Origin: Streptomyces sp. NBC_01549
GTDB lineage: Bacteria > Actinomycetota > Actinomycetes > Streptomycetales > Streptomycetaceae
Direction: 5' to 3'
Assembly (NCBI RefSeq): GCF_026339955.1
Contig: NZ_JAPEPW010000001.1
Coordinates: 2,382,501 to 2,446,500, forward strand
Length of the DNA: 64,000 nt
The translations under genes and the position numbers were made by a program. Within the stretch, counting starts at the first letter, position 1. Every line of letters starts with the position of its first letter. Positions 25,212 to 36,200 of the stretch are shown in pieces. Below the pieces are notes generated by a model. The model saw only the letters and a program-made list of their open reading frames with translations, made no database searches and had not been told where the DNA came from.

Positions 25212-26813
25212 ATGCGGGGGATATTTCAGCGCCGGACTCCGGCGGGCGGCGGCCCGACCGGCCGGAACGGACTGGCCGACGGACGTGGCGGGCGCGACGG
25301 ACGCGACGGACGCGACGGACGCGACGAGCGCAGGGCGGCCAATGGGTATGGCTCCAGCAAGGGGAACGGGCCGGTCAACGGGAGCGGGCCGGTCAACGGG
25401 AGCGGGTCGGCCGGGTGGAACACACCTGCCGGCCGGGGTACACCCGTCGGCCGGCGCGCATCCGTCGACCGCGGCACACCTATGAGCATGCGCATGGCGG
25501 CCGCCGCCGGGAACTCCGGCATCCGCACGGGCATCCGGTGGAAGCTCAGCGCGGCGATCGCCATGGTCGGCGCGCTGGTCGCGGTCGCGCTCAGCCTCGT
25601 CGTGCACAACTCGGCGCGCGTCTCGATGCTCGACAACTCGCGCGACCTGGCGGACGAGCGCATCACGGTCGCCGAGCGCATGTACGAGTCCGGGCGGACC
25701 CAGGCCTTCGGGGTCAAGGTCGACGACCCGACCATCCCGAAGGACCTGCTGGCGAAGGTCATGGAGGGCCGGCGCGCCACCTACGTGGCCGACCGTCCGA
25801 ACGGGGTTCCGGACATCTGGGCGGCCCTCCCCCTCAAGGACGGCCGTGTCCTCTCCCTCCACACCGGTTTCACGGACCGCAACACCGACGTCATGAAGGA
25901 CCTCGACCAGGCGCTGATCATCGGCTCGATCGCGGTCGTCTTCGGCGGCAGCGCGCTCGGCGTGCTGATCGGCGGCCAGCTCTCACGGCGGCTGCGCAAG
26001 GCCGCCGCGGCGGCGAACCAGGTCGCCAAGGGCGAGACCGACGTTCGGGTACGGGAGGCGATCGGCGGGGTCGTGCGCGACGAGACCGACGACCTCGCGC
26101 GCGCGGTGGACGCCATGGCGGACGCGCTCCAGCAGCGCATCGAGGCCGAGCGCCGGGTGACCGCCGACATCGCCCACGAACTGCGCACGCCGGTGACCGG
26201 GTTGCTGACGGCGGCGGAGCTCCTTCCCCCCGGCCGCCCCACGGAACTCGTCCGCGACCGCGCCCAGGCCATGCGGACCCTCGTCGAGGACGTCCTCGAA
26301 GTCGCGCGACTGGACGGCGCCTCCGAGCGGGCCGAGCTGCAGGAGATCCTGCTCGGCGAGTTCGTGTCGCGGCGCGTGGCCGCCAAGGACTCCGACATCG
26401 ACGTACGCGTGATCCACGAGTCGGAGGTCATGACGGATCCGCGCCGCCTGGAGCGCGTGTTGTTCAACCTGCTGGCAAATGCGGCACGGCACGGCAAGCC
26501 GCCGATCGAGGTCTCGGTCGAGGGCCGGGTCATCCGGGTCCGCGACCACGGTCCCGGCTTCCCCGAGGAACTTCTCGCCGAGGGCCCCAGCCGCTTCCGC
26601 ACCGGCAGCAGCGACCGCTCGGGCCACGGTCACGGCCTCGGCCTCACCATCGCGGCCGGCCAGGCCCGGGTGCTCGGCGCGCGGCTGACCTTCCGTAACG
26701 TCCGGCCCGCGGGAGCCCCGGAGGGCGTGCCCGCGGAGGGCGCGGTCGCGGTGCTGTGGCTGCCGGAGCACGCGCCGACGAACACCGGCAGCTACCCGAT
26801 ACTGCCGACCTGA
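25212..26813 (+). CDS. cseC: Sensor histidine kinase CseC
   Basis: Membrane sensor of cell-wall damage and partner of CseB. It is 533 aa. Residues ~1-95 are a low-complexity basic/Gly/Pro cytosolic extension. A first transmembrane helix lies at ~110-132 (AAIAMVGALVAVALSLVVH), an extracytoplasmic loop at ~135-230, and a second helix at ~235-260 (LIIGSIAVVFGGSALGVLIG). HAMP follows, then HisKA with the phosphorylated His in ADIAHELRTPVTG and the ATPase domain with N-box VLFNLLANAARHG and G-box HGHGLGLTIAAGQ. The N-terminal extension contains two minisatellites and may start further downstream (ATG near 25482), so the first ~90 residues are uncertain. Confidence 0.92.
   Translation: MRGIFQRRTPAGGGPTGRNGLADGRGGRDGRDGRDGRDERRAANGYGSSKGNGPVNGSGPVNGSGSAGWNTPAGRGTPVGRRASVDRGTPMSMRMAAAAGNSGIRTGIRWKLSAAIAMVGALVAVALSLVVHNSARVSMLDNSRDLADERITVAERMYESGRTQAFGVKVDDPTIPKDLLAKVMEGRRATYVADRPNGVPDIWAALPLKDGRVLSLHTGFTDRNTDVMKDLDQALIIGSIAVVFGGSALGVLIGGQLSRRLRKAAAAANQVAKGETDVRVREAIGGVVRDETDDLARAVDAMADALQQRIEAERRVTADIAHELRTPVTGLLTAAELLPPGRPTELVRDRAQAMRTLVEDVLEVARLDGASERAELQEILLGEFVSRRVAAKDSDIDVRVIHESEVMTDPRRLERVLFNLLANAARHGKPPIEVSVEGRVIRVRDHGPGFPEELLAEGPSRFRTGSSDRSGHGHGLGLTIAAGQARVLGARLTFRNVRPAGAPEGVPAEGAVAVLWLPEHAPTNTGSYPILPT
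25294..25329 (+). repeat. 9-bp tandem repeat in cseC 5' region
   Basis: Three exact copies of GCGACGGAC and a fourth degenerate copy encode repeated GRD units. A 9-bp period preserves frame, so copy number can vary without inactivating cseC. Confidence 0.7.
25371..25406 (+). repeat. 18-bp tandem repeat in cseC 5' region
   Basis: Two exact copies of CCGGTCAACGGGAGCGGG encode PVNGSG twice. Frame is preserved. This suggests recent slippage in the N-terminal extension of CseC. Confidence 0.7.
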
Positions 26814-26882
26814 TCGGCCGGGCTCAGCCCTGCCCCCGTGCGGCCCTGCCCCTGCGGGGCTGCGCCCCCGGCCCGTACAGGA

Positions 26883-26916
26883 GAAGACCCCCGGGGCGGA
26901 CACTCCGGGGGTCTTC
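26883..26916. terminator. Bidirectional terminator, cseC/MFS exporter
   Basis: A perfect 12-bp stem GAAGACCCCCGG (26883-26894) and CCGGGGGTCTTC (26905-26916) with a 10-base loop, between convergent genes. Confidence 0.78.
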
Positions 26917-26953
26917 GGATCAGGCAGGGGTGGATCGGGCTAGGTCGGTGATG

Positions 26954-28543
26954 TCAGACGGTCTCGGCGACCGTCGGCTTCGGCGTCGAGTCGTTCACCG
27001 CACCCTCGGCCTCGTCCGCCGCCGGCGCCCCCGCTCCCCGCAGCGGGACCTCCTTCACGAACACCGCGGCCACCAGCGCGCCCAGCGACACCACCGCGCC
27101 CAGCAGGAACGCGGAGTGCGTACCGGAGGACACCGCGTACTGGTAGGCCTCCCGTGCCGCGGCCGGCAGCTTGGCCAGGCTGGCCGCGTCCAGCTGCGCC
27201 GACTGCTCGGTGACCTTGGACCCCAGCACCCCGGCCCGCTCGGCCATCACGTCCTGGACCCGGTGGTTGAACAGCGCACCCATGATCGCGACACCGAAGG
27301 ACGATCCGAGCGTACGGAAGAGGGTGGTGGACGAGGACGCGACGCCCATGTCCTTCATCTCGACGCTGTTCTGCGCGACCAGCATGGTGATCTGCATCAG
27401 GCAGCCCATACCGAGGCCGAGCACCGCCATGTACAGCCCGGAGGTGAACCGGGTCGTGCCGGTGTCCATCTGGGAGAGCAGGAACAGGCCGACCGCCATG
27501 AGGACGCCGCCGACGATCGGGAAGGCCTTGTAGCGCCCGGTGCCGGTGGTGACCCGACCGGCGACCATCGAGGTCACCAGCATCGCGCCGAGCATCGGCA
27601 GCAGGAGCAGCCCGGAGTTGGTCGCGGACGCGCCCTGCACGGACTGCTGGTAGAGCGGCAGGAAGAGCGTGGCGCCGAACATCACGAAACCGGTGATGAA
27701 GCCGATGATCGACATCAGCGTGAAGTTGCGGCTGCGGAAGATGTGCAGCGGCATGATCGGCGCGGCGGCCTTGGTCTGCACGAAGACGAAGCCGACCAGT
27801 GCGGCGACACCGATGCCGATGAGCTCCATGATCCTGGCCGAGCCCCAGGCGTACTCGCTGCCGCCCCAGGTGGTGACCAGCACGATGGACGAGATGCCGA
27901 GGGCCAGCAGTCCGGCACCGAGGTAGTCGATCTTCGCCTTGAGGCGCTTCTTCGGCAGGTGCAGTACGGCGCTGATGGCGAGGAGCGCGACGATGCCCAG
28001 CGGCAGGTTGATGTAGAAGGACCAGCGCCAGCCCCAGTGGTCGGTGATGGTGCCGCCGATGAGCGGTCCGCCGATCATGGCGAGGGCCATGATGCCGGCC
28101 ATCATGCCCTGGTACTTGCCGCGCTCCCGCGGCGGAATCAGGTCACCGATGATCGCCATGACGCCGACCATCAGACCGCCGGCGCCCAGACCCTGAACGG
28201 CACGGAAGCCGATCAGCTGACCCATGTCCTGGGCCATACCGCTGAGCGCAGAGCCGACCAGGAAGATCACGATCGAGGTCATGAAGGCGCCCTTGCGCCC
28301 GTACATGTCGCCGAGCTTGCCCCAGATGGGGGTGGAGGCGGCGGTCGCGAGGGTGTACGCGGTGACGACCCATGACAGGTGCTCGAGGCCGCCCAGCTCG
28401 CCCACGATCGTCGGCATCGCCGTGCCCACGATCATGTTGTCGAGCATCGCCAGCATCATCGTGATCATGAGCGCGAGCAGTACGACGCGTACGCTGCGCG
28501 GCTGTTTCTCGGTCTCTATGACCGCTTCCTTGTTGTCCGCCAC
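26954..28543 (-). CDS. MFS drug exporter, DHA2 (14-TMS) family
   Basis: Proton-driven multidrug or antibiotic exporter of 529 aa, with 14 predicted transmembrane segments. Family marks are motif C-like and early segments ALMITMMLAMLDNMIVGTAM and PTIVGELGGLEHLSWVVTAY, and motif A GKLGDMYGRKGAF. The C-terminal ~30 residues are a charged cytosolic tail. It is divergent from a TetR regulator, with two operator-like palindromes in between. The -35 TTGACG and -10 TAACTT of its promoter are visible and one operator overlaps the -35. The substrate is unknown; EmrB/SMR-like pumps of this group confer resistance to own or foreign antibiotics. Confidence 0.92.
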   Translation of the reverse strand: MADNKEAVIETEKQPRSVRVVLLALMITMMLAMLDNMIVGTAMPTIVGELGGLEHLSWVVTAYTLATAASTPIWGKLGDMYGRKGAFMTSIVIFLVGSALSGMAQDMGQLIGFRAVQGLGAGGLMVGVMAIIGDLIPPRERGKYQGMMAGIMALAMIGGPLIGGTITDHWGWRWSFYINLPLGIVALLAISAVLHLPKKRLKAKIDYLGAGLLALGISSIVLVTTWGGSEYAWGSARIMELIGIGVAALVGFVFVQTKAAAPIMPLHIFRSRNFTLMSIIGFITGFVMFGATLFLPLYQQSVQGASATNSGLLLLPMLGAMLVTSMVAGRVTTGTGRYKAFPIVGGVLMAVGLFLLSQMDTGTTRFTSGLYMAVLGLGMGCLMQITMLVAQNSVEMKDMGVASSSTTLFRTLGSSFGVAIMGALFNHRVQDVMAERAGVLGSKVTEQSAQLDAASLAKLPAAAREAYQYAVSSGTHSAFLLGAVVSLGALVAAVFVKEVPLRGAGAPAADEAEGAVNDSTPKPTVAETV

Positions 28544-28565
28544 GGTTCCACTCCCCTGGGTACTT

Positions 28566-28583
28566 ACTTGCCGCCCGGCAAGT
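28566..28583. promoter_or_regulatory. Operator 1, perfect inverted repeat
   Basis: ACTTGCCG-CC-CGGCAAGT, an 8-bp perfect inverted repeat with a 2-base centre. It lies downstream of the MFS promoter start and near the TetR gene promoter. It is the probable binding site of the divergent TetR regulator. Confidence 0.7.
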
Positions 28584-28598
28584 TGACTACACTGAGGG

Positions 28599-28628
28599 AA
28601 GTTAGACCGGTAACTAGCCGGGCGTCAA
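28599..28628 (-). promoter_or_regulatory. Promoter of the MFS exporter gene
   Basis: On the minus strand: -35 TTGACG (28628-28623), an 18-base spacer, -10 TAACTT (28604-28599). Operator 2 covers the -35, which fits repression by the TetR protein. Confidence 0.6.
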
Positions 28629-28630
28629 GT
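28613..28630. promoter_or_regulatory. Operator 2, imperfect inverted repeat
   Basis: ACTAGCCG-GG-CGTCAAGT matches operator 1 at 14 of 18 positions. Centres are 47 bp apart. Flanking ACTTACTTG (28562-28570) and CAAGTAAGT (28626-28634) are exact inverse complements, making the whole intergenic region symmetric. Confidence 0.6.
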
Positions 28631-28694
28631 AAGTTTTCCTGGATTTGCCAGTCGGACGACACGTAACGTTTCGAGGAGTGCGAGGAGTACAGAG

Positions 28695-29306
28695 ATGGGC
28701 GGCGACACCATGGACGGCACCAAGCGACAGCGGCGCGGGGACACCCGCCAGCGCATCCAGGACGTCGCCCTCGAACTCTTCTCCGAGCACGGCTACGAGA
28801 AGACCTCGCTGCGCGAGATCGCCGAGCACCTCGACGTCACGAAGGCGGCGCTCTACTACCACTTCAAGACCAAGGAAGACATCCTCATCAGTCTCTTCCA
28901 GGACCTGTCCCGGCCCATGGACGAGCTGATCGAGTGGGCGCGGCAGCAGCCTCGCACGCTGGAGACGAAGCAGGAGATCCTGCGCCGCTACAGCAACGCG
29001 CTCGCCGACGCGGCCCCGCTCTTCCGCTTCATGCAGGAGAACCAGGCGGCCGTCCGCGAGCTGCGCACGGGCGAGGACTTCAAGGACCGCATGATCCGGA
29101 TGGTCGGCCTGCTCAAGGAGCCGGACGCCGATCTGACGGACCAGGTGCGCTGCATCAGCGCGCTGTTCTCGATGCACGCCGGGATGTTCCTGCTCAAGGA
29201 CGTCGAAGGCGACCCCGAGGAGAAGCGCAAGGCTGTCCTGGAGGTCGCGATCGACTTGGTGACGCAGGCGCACGGCGGCGCGACCGTCACCCCTGAGGCG
29301 TCTTAG
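28695..29306 (+). CDS. TetR-family regulator of the divergent MFS exporter
   Basis: Protein of 203 aa. The helix-turn-helix is at ~15-60 ([39 protein letters not shown]). The C-terminal ligand pocket is of the TetR_C type. GAGGAG precedes ATG 28695; ATG 28710 is an alternative. Divergent orientation with paired palindromes in the 151-bp gap indicates that it represses both genes and releases them on drug binding. It converges with the M23 peptidase gene with a 4-bp overlap of ends. Confidence 0.93.
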   Translation: MGGDTMDGTKRQRRGDTRQRIQDVALELFSEHGYEKTSLREIAEHLDVTKAALYYHFKTKEDILISLFQDLSRPMDELIEWARQQPRTLETKQEILRRYSNALADAAPLFRFMQENQAAVRELRTGEDFKDRMIRMVGLLKEPDADLTDQVRCISALFSMHAGMFLLKDVEGDPEEKRKAVLEVAIDLVTQAHGGATVTPEAS

Positions 29307-29905
29307 ACGGTCACACCCTGGGCGCGCAGGAAGACGACCGGGTTGACCGCGGAACCGTAGTTCGGGGTCGTACGGATCTCGAAGTGCAGGTGCGGGCCGG
29401 TGGAGTTGCCGGTGCTGCCGGAGAGCGCGATGTGCTGGCCGGTCCCGACGACCTGCCCGATCCGCACGTCTATCCGGGACAGGTGGGCGTACTGCGAGTA
29501 GGTCCCGTTGCCGTGCTTGATGACGATGGCGTTGCCGTACGCGGGACCGTCACCGGCGCCGTTGCCGCCGGCCTTGACGACGGTGCCGCCGTGAGCGGCG
29601 ACGACCTCGGTACCGGTGGGCACGGCGAAGTCCTGCCCGGAGTGGTTGTGCTGCCACAGGTTGCCGGCCTGGTTGAAGCCCGCGGAAAGCGTGTACTTCT
29701 TCACCGGGTCGACCCAGGAGGCGGCCGTCTTGGCGGCGGCCGTCTTCACGGCGGCCTGCGGGGCCGCCTCGGTGGCGGCGGCCGCGACCCCGGCACCCAG
29801 TACGGCCGTGGCGCCCACGCCGACGGCCAGGACGGCCGCCCTGGAGCGGAGCAGGGACATACGGGAGTGGCGGGACGTGACGCGCTTCGACATCGGGAAC
29901 CTCAT
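29303..29905 (-). CDS. Secreted M23-family (LytM) peptidase
   Basis: Probable peptidoglycan endopeptidase of 200 aa. The N-terminus is basic and followed by a hydrophobic core ([22 protein letters not shown]), a signal peptide likely cut after an Ala near residue 45. The mature protein is one LytM domain with zinc ligands HSGQDFAVP and HLHFE. ATG 29905 (MRFPMSKR) is chosen; the frame is open 19 codons upstream without SD. The ~120-base leader is structured. Streptomyces wall hydrolases are often under riboswitch or stress control, so the leader may be regulatory. Confidence 0.92.
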   Translation of the reverse strand: MRFPMSKRVTSRHSRMSLLRSRAAVLAVGVGATAVLGAGVAAAATEAAPQAAVKTAAAKTAASWVDPVKKYTLSAGFNQAGNLWQHNHSGQDFAVPTGTEVVAAHGGTVVKAGGNGAGDGPAYGNAIVIKHGNGTYSQYAHLSRIDVRIGQVVGTGQHIALSGSTGNSTGPHLHFEIRTTPNYGSAVNPVVFLRAQGVTV

Positions 29906-29916
29906 GGGGACGGGGA

Positions 29917-30023
29917 CGGGAGTCAGGTCCACCCGTGGACAGGTCGTCGCCGGGTGGGCCATCCCTTGGTAACCCGACTCCCGCCAGACCTACAAAATGC
30001 CCATCTACGACGCCAGGTCGTAG
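29917..30023 (-). promoter_or_regulatory. Structured 5' leader of the M23 peptidase mRNA
   Basis: Three stems are visible on the minus strand. The first is a 7-bp hairpin CTACGAC/GTCGTAG (30005-30023). The second is an outer 8-bp stem CGGGAGTC/GACTCCCG (29917-29924 with 29976-29983). The third is an inner 10-bp stem GGCCCACCCG/CGGGTGGACC with one mismatch (29951-29960 with 29926-29935). The elements end 12 bases before the start codon. The ydaO c-di-AMP riboswitch consensus as I know it is not recognisable. This is a possible riboswitch or thermosensor of another type. Confidence 0.5.
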
Positions 30024-30356
30024 TTCACCCTAAAATTTCCACCTTCTTGACAGACGCCCCACCCCGTATCGAATGCGCCCGATTTTTCGCAGTAAAGACG
30101 TTTAACCCCACTTACAGGCGTTGCGTTCCGGCGAAGTACGGCCCTCACGGCACCCCACACCCCACCCCCGCACACCCCATGGGGGTTCCGCACCATTACG
30201 TCCGTTTTGCCCCCTCGGCGCCTTCCACTACCCGACCTAGTAACGGACAAATCGCCTGTGTGTCATGTCACCGCCCGGGGGTGCCCCAAGGCTTCGTTCG
30301 GCCTCCGGCGCGACCCCTTCGTCGCTTCCCTCCGACGTGATCCGCCGGACAGGCTC

Positions 30357-30362
30357 TAGGCT
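30357..30362 (+). promoter_or_regulatory. Candidate -10 box TAGGCT of the NLR gene
   Basis: TAGGCT lies 39 bases before the ATG, and GGGGGAG (about 30391) is the ribosome site. The -35 region is poorly conserved. Confidence 0.4.
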
Positions 30363-30401
30363 GAGCGGAGCAGCCGTCACCGTGCCGTCCGGGGGAGCGA
30401 C

Positions 30402-33400
30402 ATGGAACCAGCAGCCATAGGTGCCAAGTTGGCCTCGAGCGTGGTCACGCCGCTCGTCAAGAAGCTGTTCGTGGCGGACGGGCCGGGCGCCGGGCTGGTC
30501 GAGAAGCCGGTGCGGATCTCCGGATTCGTCTCCTTCAGGGGAGAGAAACGGACCGTCGGGGAGAAGGAGCTGACCAAGCTCGCCGCCGAGCTGGTCGCGC
30601 GGGCCCTGCGCACCGGGGAACGTCCGCTGGCCGCCGACGAGGAGCAGGCCGTCGTCCACGCCCTCGCCGACACGCTGCACGCCCTCGGCGACCTCGCCAT
30701 GACCGACGTACAGGCCGTGGAACTCGGTCACGAGGCGCTCGCCCTGCGGCTGCGCGCCGCGAGCGGCAACCCCGAGCGCGATCTCTCCTTCGACGCCACC
30801 CTGCTCTACGAGCGGATCCTGAGCGCGGCCTGTCTGCACATCCTGCACTTCTTCACCCAGCGCTCGGCCTTCGTGGCCCGCACGCTGGTCGAGCAGAGCC
30901 GGAAGCAGAGTGAACTCATCGCCAAGGTGGACGCTCTGATCGCGCGGACACCGCCGACCGGCGGCACGGATCCCGCGTTCGAACAGCGGTACCTCGCATA
31001 CCTCGCAACCAAGCACAGCCGGCTCACCATCTACGGCATCGACCTCGTCAACTCCCCCGAGCGCTGGCCCCTCGACGCCGCCTACCTCAGTCTGCGGGCC
31101 GTGCGGGCCGCCGAGGACGCGGAGGCCACCGGCCCGGACGGAACGCACATCGCGGCAGCCGGAAGCACCCTCCCCGCCGAAGCGGCCCTCTCCGAACAGG
31201 ACCTGGTGCTGCTGCGCGGAGTGGCGGGGTCCGGCAAGACCACCCTCGTACAGTGGCTGGCCGTGACCGCGGCCCGGGGCGAGCGCGGCGACCGGATCCC
31301 GTTCGTCCTGCCTCTGCGCACCCTCGTCCGCCGCCCCGACGGGCTCCCGGCGCCCGACGCATTCCTCGCCGCCGCCCGCGTCCCCTTCCACGCCACCCAG
31401 CCCGACGGCTGGAGCGACCGTGTCCTCGGCGCCGGACGCGGGCTGCTCCTCGTCGACGGCATCGACGAGATCCCCGAACGCGACCGCGAGCGGACCCGCC
31501 GCTGGCTGCGCGAGCTGCTCGACGTCTATCCCGGCAACCAGTGGCTGGTGACCTCCCGCCCCTCGGCCGTCCGCGACGACTGGCTCACCCCGGACGGCTT
31601 CACCGAGCTCGCACTCACCCCGATGAGCCGCGACGACGTCACCGCCTTCATCCGCCGCTGGCACACGGCGGCCCGGCTGGACGCCCCGGACACCGACCGC
31701 CTCGACGGCTACGAACACTCCCTCCTCACCGCCGTGGGGACCAAGCCCGACCTCGGCCGGCTCGCCACCAACCCGCTGATGTGCGGGCTGATCTGCGCGC
31801 TGCACCGCGACCGACGGGGCTATCTGCCGCACGGCCGCCAGGAGCTGTACGACGCCGCCCTGTCCATGCTGCTGTCGCGCCGCGACGAGGAGCGGGACAT
31901 GTTCGCACCCGACCGTCCGGGCGGCATCCACCTCACGGAACTCCCGCAGATCCAGCTCCTCCAGCGCCTCGCCTACTGGCTCATCCGCAACAACCAGTCC
32001 GAGATGGACCGCGACCGCGCCGAACGCATCGTCGCCGACGTCCTGCCCTCCCTCCCGTCCGCCGCCGCGCAGGGCGACGCCCAGGCGATCCTGCGCCACC
32101 TCCTCGTGCGCAGCGGCCTGCTCCGCGAACCCACCCTCGGCGCCGTCGAGTTCGTCCACCGCACCTTCCAGGACTACCTGGGCGCGCGGGCGGCGGTGGA
32201 GGACGGCGACTTCGGGCTGCTGGTGCGAGGCGCCTTCGACTCCCAGTGGTCGGACGTGATCCGGATGGCGGTCGCCCACGCCCGCCCCCGCGAACGGGCC
32301 ACCCTGCTGGCCGACTTGACCAGGTCCGCCGAGGAGACGTCCGGAACGGCGGGCACGCGTGTACGACTTCTCGCCCTGGCCGCGCTGGAACACGCCACGG
32401 AACTCGACCCCCACGTCCGCGCGTCCGTGGAGCGGAACGCCGCCTCGCTCATCCCGCCCCGTACGACCGAGGAGGCCCGCACCCTCGCCGACGCGGGCCC
32501 GCTCGTCCTGGAGCTGCTGCCCGGGCCTGAAGGGCTCACCGACGACGAGGCCAGGGCCGTGGTCATCACCGCGTCACTCGTCGGCACGGACGCGGCACTT
32601 CCGGTCCTGTCCCGCTTCCGGTCGCATCCGTCGCTGCTCGTACGGGCCCAACTCGCCTGGACCGCCCACCGGTTCGACACCCGGCGCTACACGGCCGACG
32701 TCATCGCCCATCTGCCACCGGCCGACCTGTACTTCTGCGCGCACACCGCCGACCAGCTGCGCGCCCTGCGCGACCTCGGCGGCCGTCCCATGCTCCAGGT
32801 CGTCGGGGACATCGACGCGGGCGACATACGCGAGGGGCTGCTGCCGGACCAGCTGCGCGAACTCGTCGTACGCGACAACCGGATCCTGCGCGATCTGGCC
32901 TTCCTATCGGGCCAGGGGCGGCTCGCGCATCTGGACATCAGCGGCAACAACCCGAACGTCGACGACCTCACCCCGCTCGCCGAACTGCCCTTGAAATGGC
33001 TTTCGGTGGATACCCTGCCAGGACTCGAGAAACCGGGTGCCCTGGCGCCGCTCTCCGCCTCCCGCACGCTACGGATGCTCGACATCGGCTTTCCGCTGCA
33101 CAGTGACTCCCTCGACGCCGCTCTCCCCCAAGACCTGCCGCTGACGTATCTGCGGTTCACCAGGAACGCTCTGCGGCACACGGGATTGCGCGGCCTGAGT
33201 CATATGCGCTCGCTGAAGCAGCTGAGTCTGGCCACACTCCCCGAAAACCTCACCCCCGAGGACTTCGAGGAGATCACCCGGCTTCCCGCTCTACAAGAAC
33301 TTCGGGTGAACTGGAATGCCGTCGGGTGGAGCGCGGGTCCGGTACTGCCGAACGTGACGAGACTGCGGCTCAACAAGTTCACAGGAAACGAAGACCTCTC

Positions 33401-33542
33401 AAATGTCCCGGCCCTCTTTCCCGGTCTGCGCAGGGTCACGTTCCATCTCGCCCCGGACGTGACCGACGTACCGGAACATCTCCTGGCGTCGCTCCCGGAC
33501 ACCGCGGCCGTCACCATCGAGAAAACGGACAGCGTGGTGTGA
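30402..33542 (+). CDS. NACHT-domain STAND ATPase with leucine-rich repeats (NLR-like)
   Basis: Large cytosolic protein of 1046 aa. Residues ~1-230 are an all-helical N-terminal domain resembling the NACHT N-terminal helical domains of actinobacteria. The NACHT module follows: Walker A GVAGSGKTT (~273-281), Walker B GLLLVDGIDEIPE (~345-356), a sensor segment QWLVTSRPSA, and a winged-helix-like end with the family motif VHRTFQDYLGA (~585-595). After helical repeats, residues ~815-1040 form leucine-rich repeats (LRELVVRDN, LAHLDISGNN, LKWLSVDTLPG, LTYLRFTRN, LKQLSLATLPE and LQELRVNWN). This is the layout of NLR immune receptors. Bacterial NACHT proteins include anti-phage defence systems. It is monocistronic, GC-typical and flanked by core genes, so recent transfer is not evident. 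Ligand and effector action are unknown. Confidence 0.93.
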   Translation: MEPAAIGAKLASSVVTPLVKKLFVADGPGAGLVEKPVRISGFVSFRGEKRTVGEKELTKLAAELVARALRTGERPLAADEEQAVVHALADTLHALGDLAMTDVQAVELGHEALALRLRAASGNPERDLSFDATLLYERILSAACLHILHFFTQRSAFVARTLVEQSRKQSELIAKVDALIARTPPTGGTDPAFEQRYLAYLATKHSRLTIYGIDLVNSPERWPLDAAYLSLRAVRAAEDAEATGPDGTHIAAAGSTLPAEAALSEQDLVLLRGVAGSGKTTLVQWLAVTAARGERGDRIPFVLPLRTLVRRPDGLPAPDAFLAAARVPFHATQPDGWSDRVLGAGRGLLLVDGIDEIPERDRERTRRWLRELLDVYPGNQWLVTSRPSAVRDDWLTPDGFTELALTPMSRDDVTAFIRRWHTAARLDAPDTDRLDGYEHSLLTAVGTKPDLGRLATNPLMCGLICALHRDRRGYLPHGRQELYDAALSMLLSRRDEERDMFAPDRPGGIHLTELPQIQLLQRLAYWLIRNNQSEMDRDRAERIVADVLPSLPSAAAQGDAQAILRHLLVRSGLLREPTLGAVEFVHRTFQDYLGARAAVEDGDFGLLVRGAFDSQWSDVIRMAVAHARPRERATLLADLTRSAEETSGTAGTRVRLLALAALEHATELDPHVRASVERNAASLIPPRTTEEARTLADAGPLVLELLPGPEGLTDDEARAVVITASLVGTDAALPVLSRFRSHPSLLVRAQLAWTAHRFDTRRYTADVIAHLPPADLYFCAHTADQLRALRDLGGRPMLQVVGDIDAGDIREGLLPDQLRELVVRDNRILRDLAFLSGQGRLAHLDISGNNPNVDDLTPLAELPLKWLSVDTLPGLEKPGALAPLSASRTLRMLDIGFPLHSDSLDAALPQDLPLTYLRFTRNALRHTGLRGLSHMRSLKQLSLATLPENLTPEDFEEITRLPALQELRVNWNAVGWSAGPVLPNVTRLRLNKFTGNEDLSNVPALFPGLRRVTFHLAPDVTDVPEHLLASLPDTAAVTIEKTDSVV

Positions 33543-33546
33543 AAAA

Positions 33547-33586
33547 AAGGGGCTGCCCCGGGACCGAGGTCCCGGGGCAGCCCCTT
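33547..33586. terminator. Strong bidirectional terminator, NLR/clpC
   Basis: A perfect 18-bp stem (33547-33564 with 33569-33586, AAGGGGCTGCCCCGGGAC and its complement) closed by a CGAG tetraloop. A run of seven A (33542-33548) provides a T-tract for transcripts from clpC. It separates two convergent genes. Confidence 0.88.
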
Positions 33587-33607
33587 CGTTCAGGCGAGCG
33601 CCGAGCG

Positions 33608-36133
<2,526 letters not shown>

Positions 36134-36194
36134 CGTTAATCGCTCCTCAGAGCGGTCAGGCAGTAAGGGGACGCTCCCCTCCCTGTCCTTCCGC

Positions 36195-36200
36195 AGCTTA
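36195..36200 (-). promoter_or_regulatory. Candidate -10 box TAAGCT for clpC
   Basis: TAAGCT on the minus strand lies 62 bases upstream of the clpC start. A -35 match 17-18 bases further up is poor, consistent with a promoter needing an activator. Confidence 0.35.

Larger units (their letters stand above)
29906..30401. other. 496-bp divergent intergenic region
   Basis: It contains the M23 peptidase leader (to ~30030), an unusually AT-rich stretch (30030-30125, with TAAAATTTCC and GATTTTTCGC), a perfect TTGACA at 30047-30052 on the plus strand, C-rich sequence to 30180, and the NLR gene promoter near 30357. No ORF with coding character is visible. Confidence 0.6.

Noticed and set aside
29906..30130. 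ydaO-type c-di-AMP riboswitch upstream of the M23 peptidase
   Set aside because: The conserved core of ydaO as I know it is not recognisable on the minus strand; only generic stems are present.
30237..32414. 725-codon frame antisense to the NACHT-LRR gene
   Set aside because: No domain, typical GC shadow; the plus-strand protein has clear motifs.
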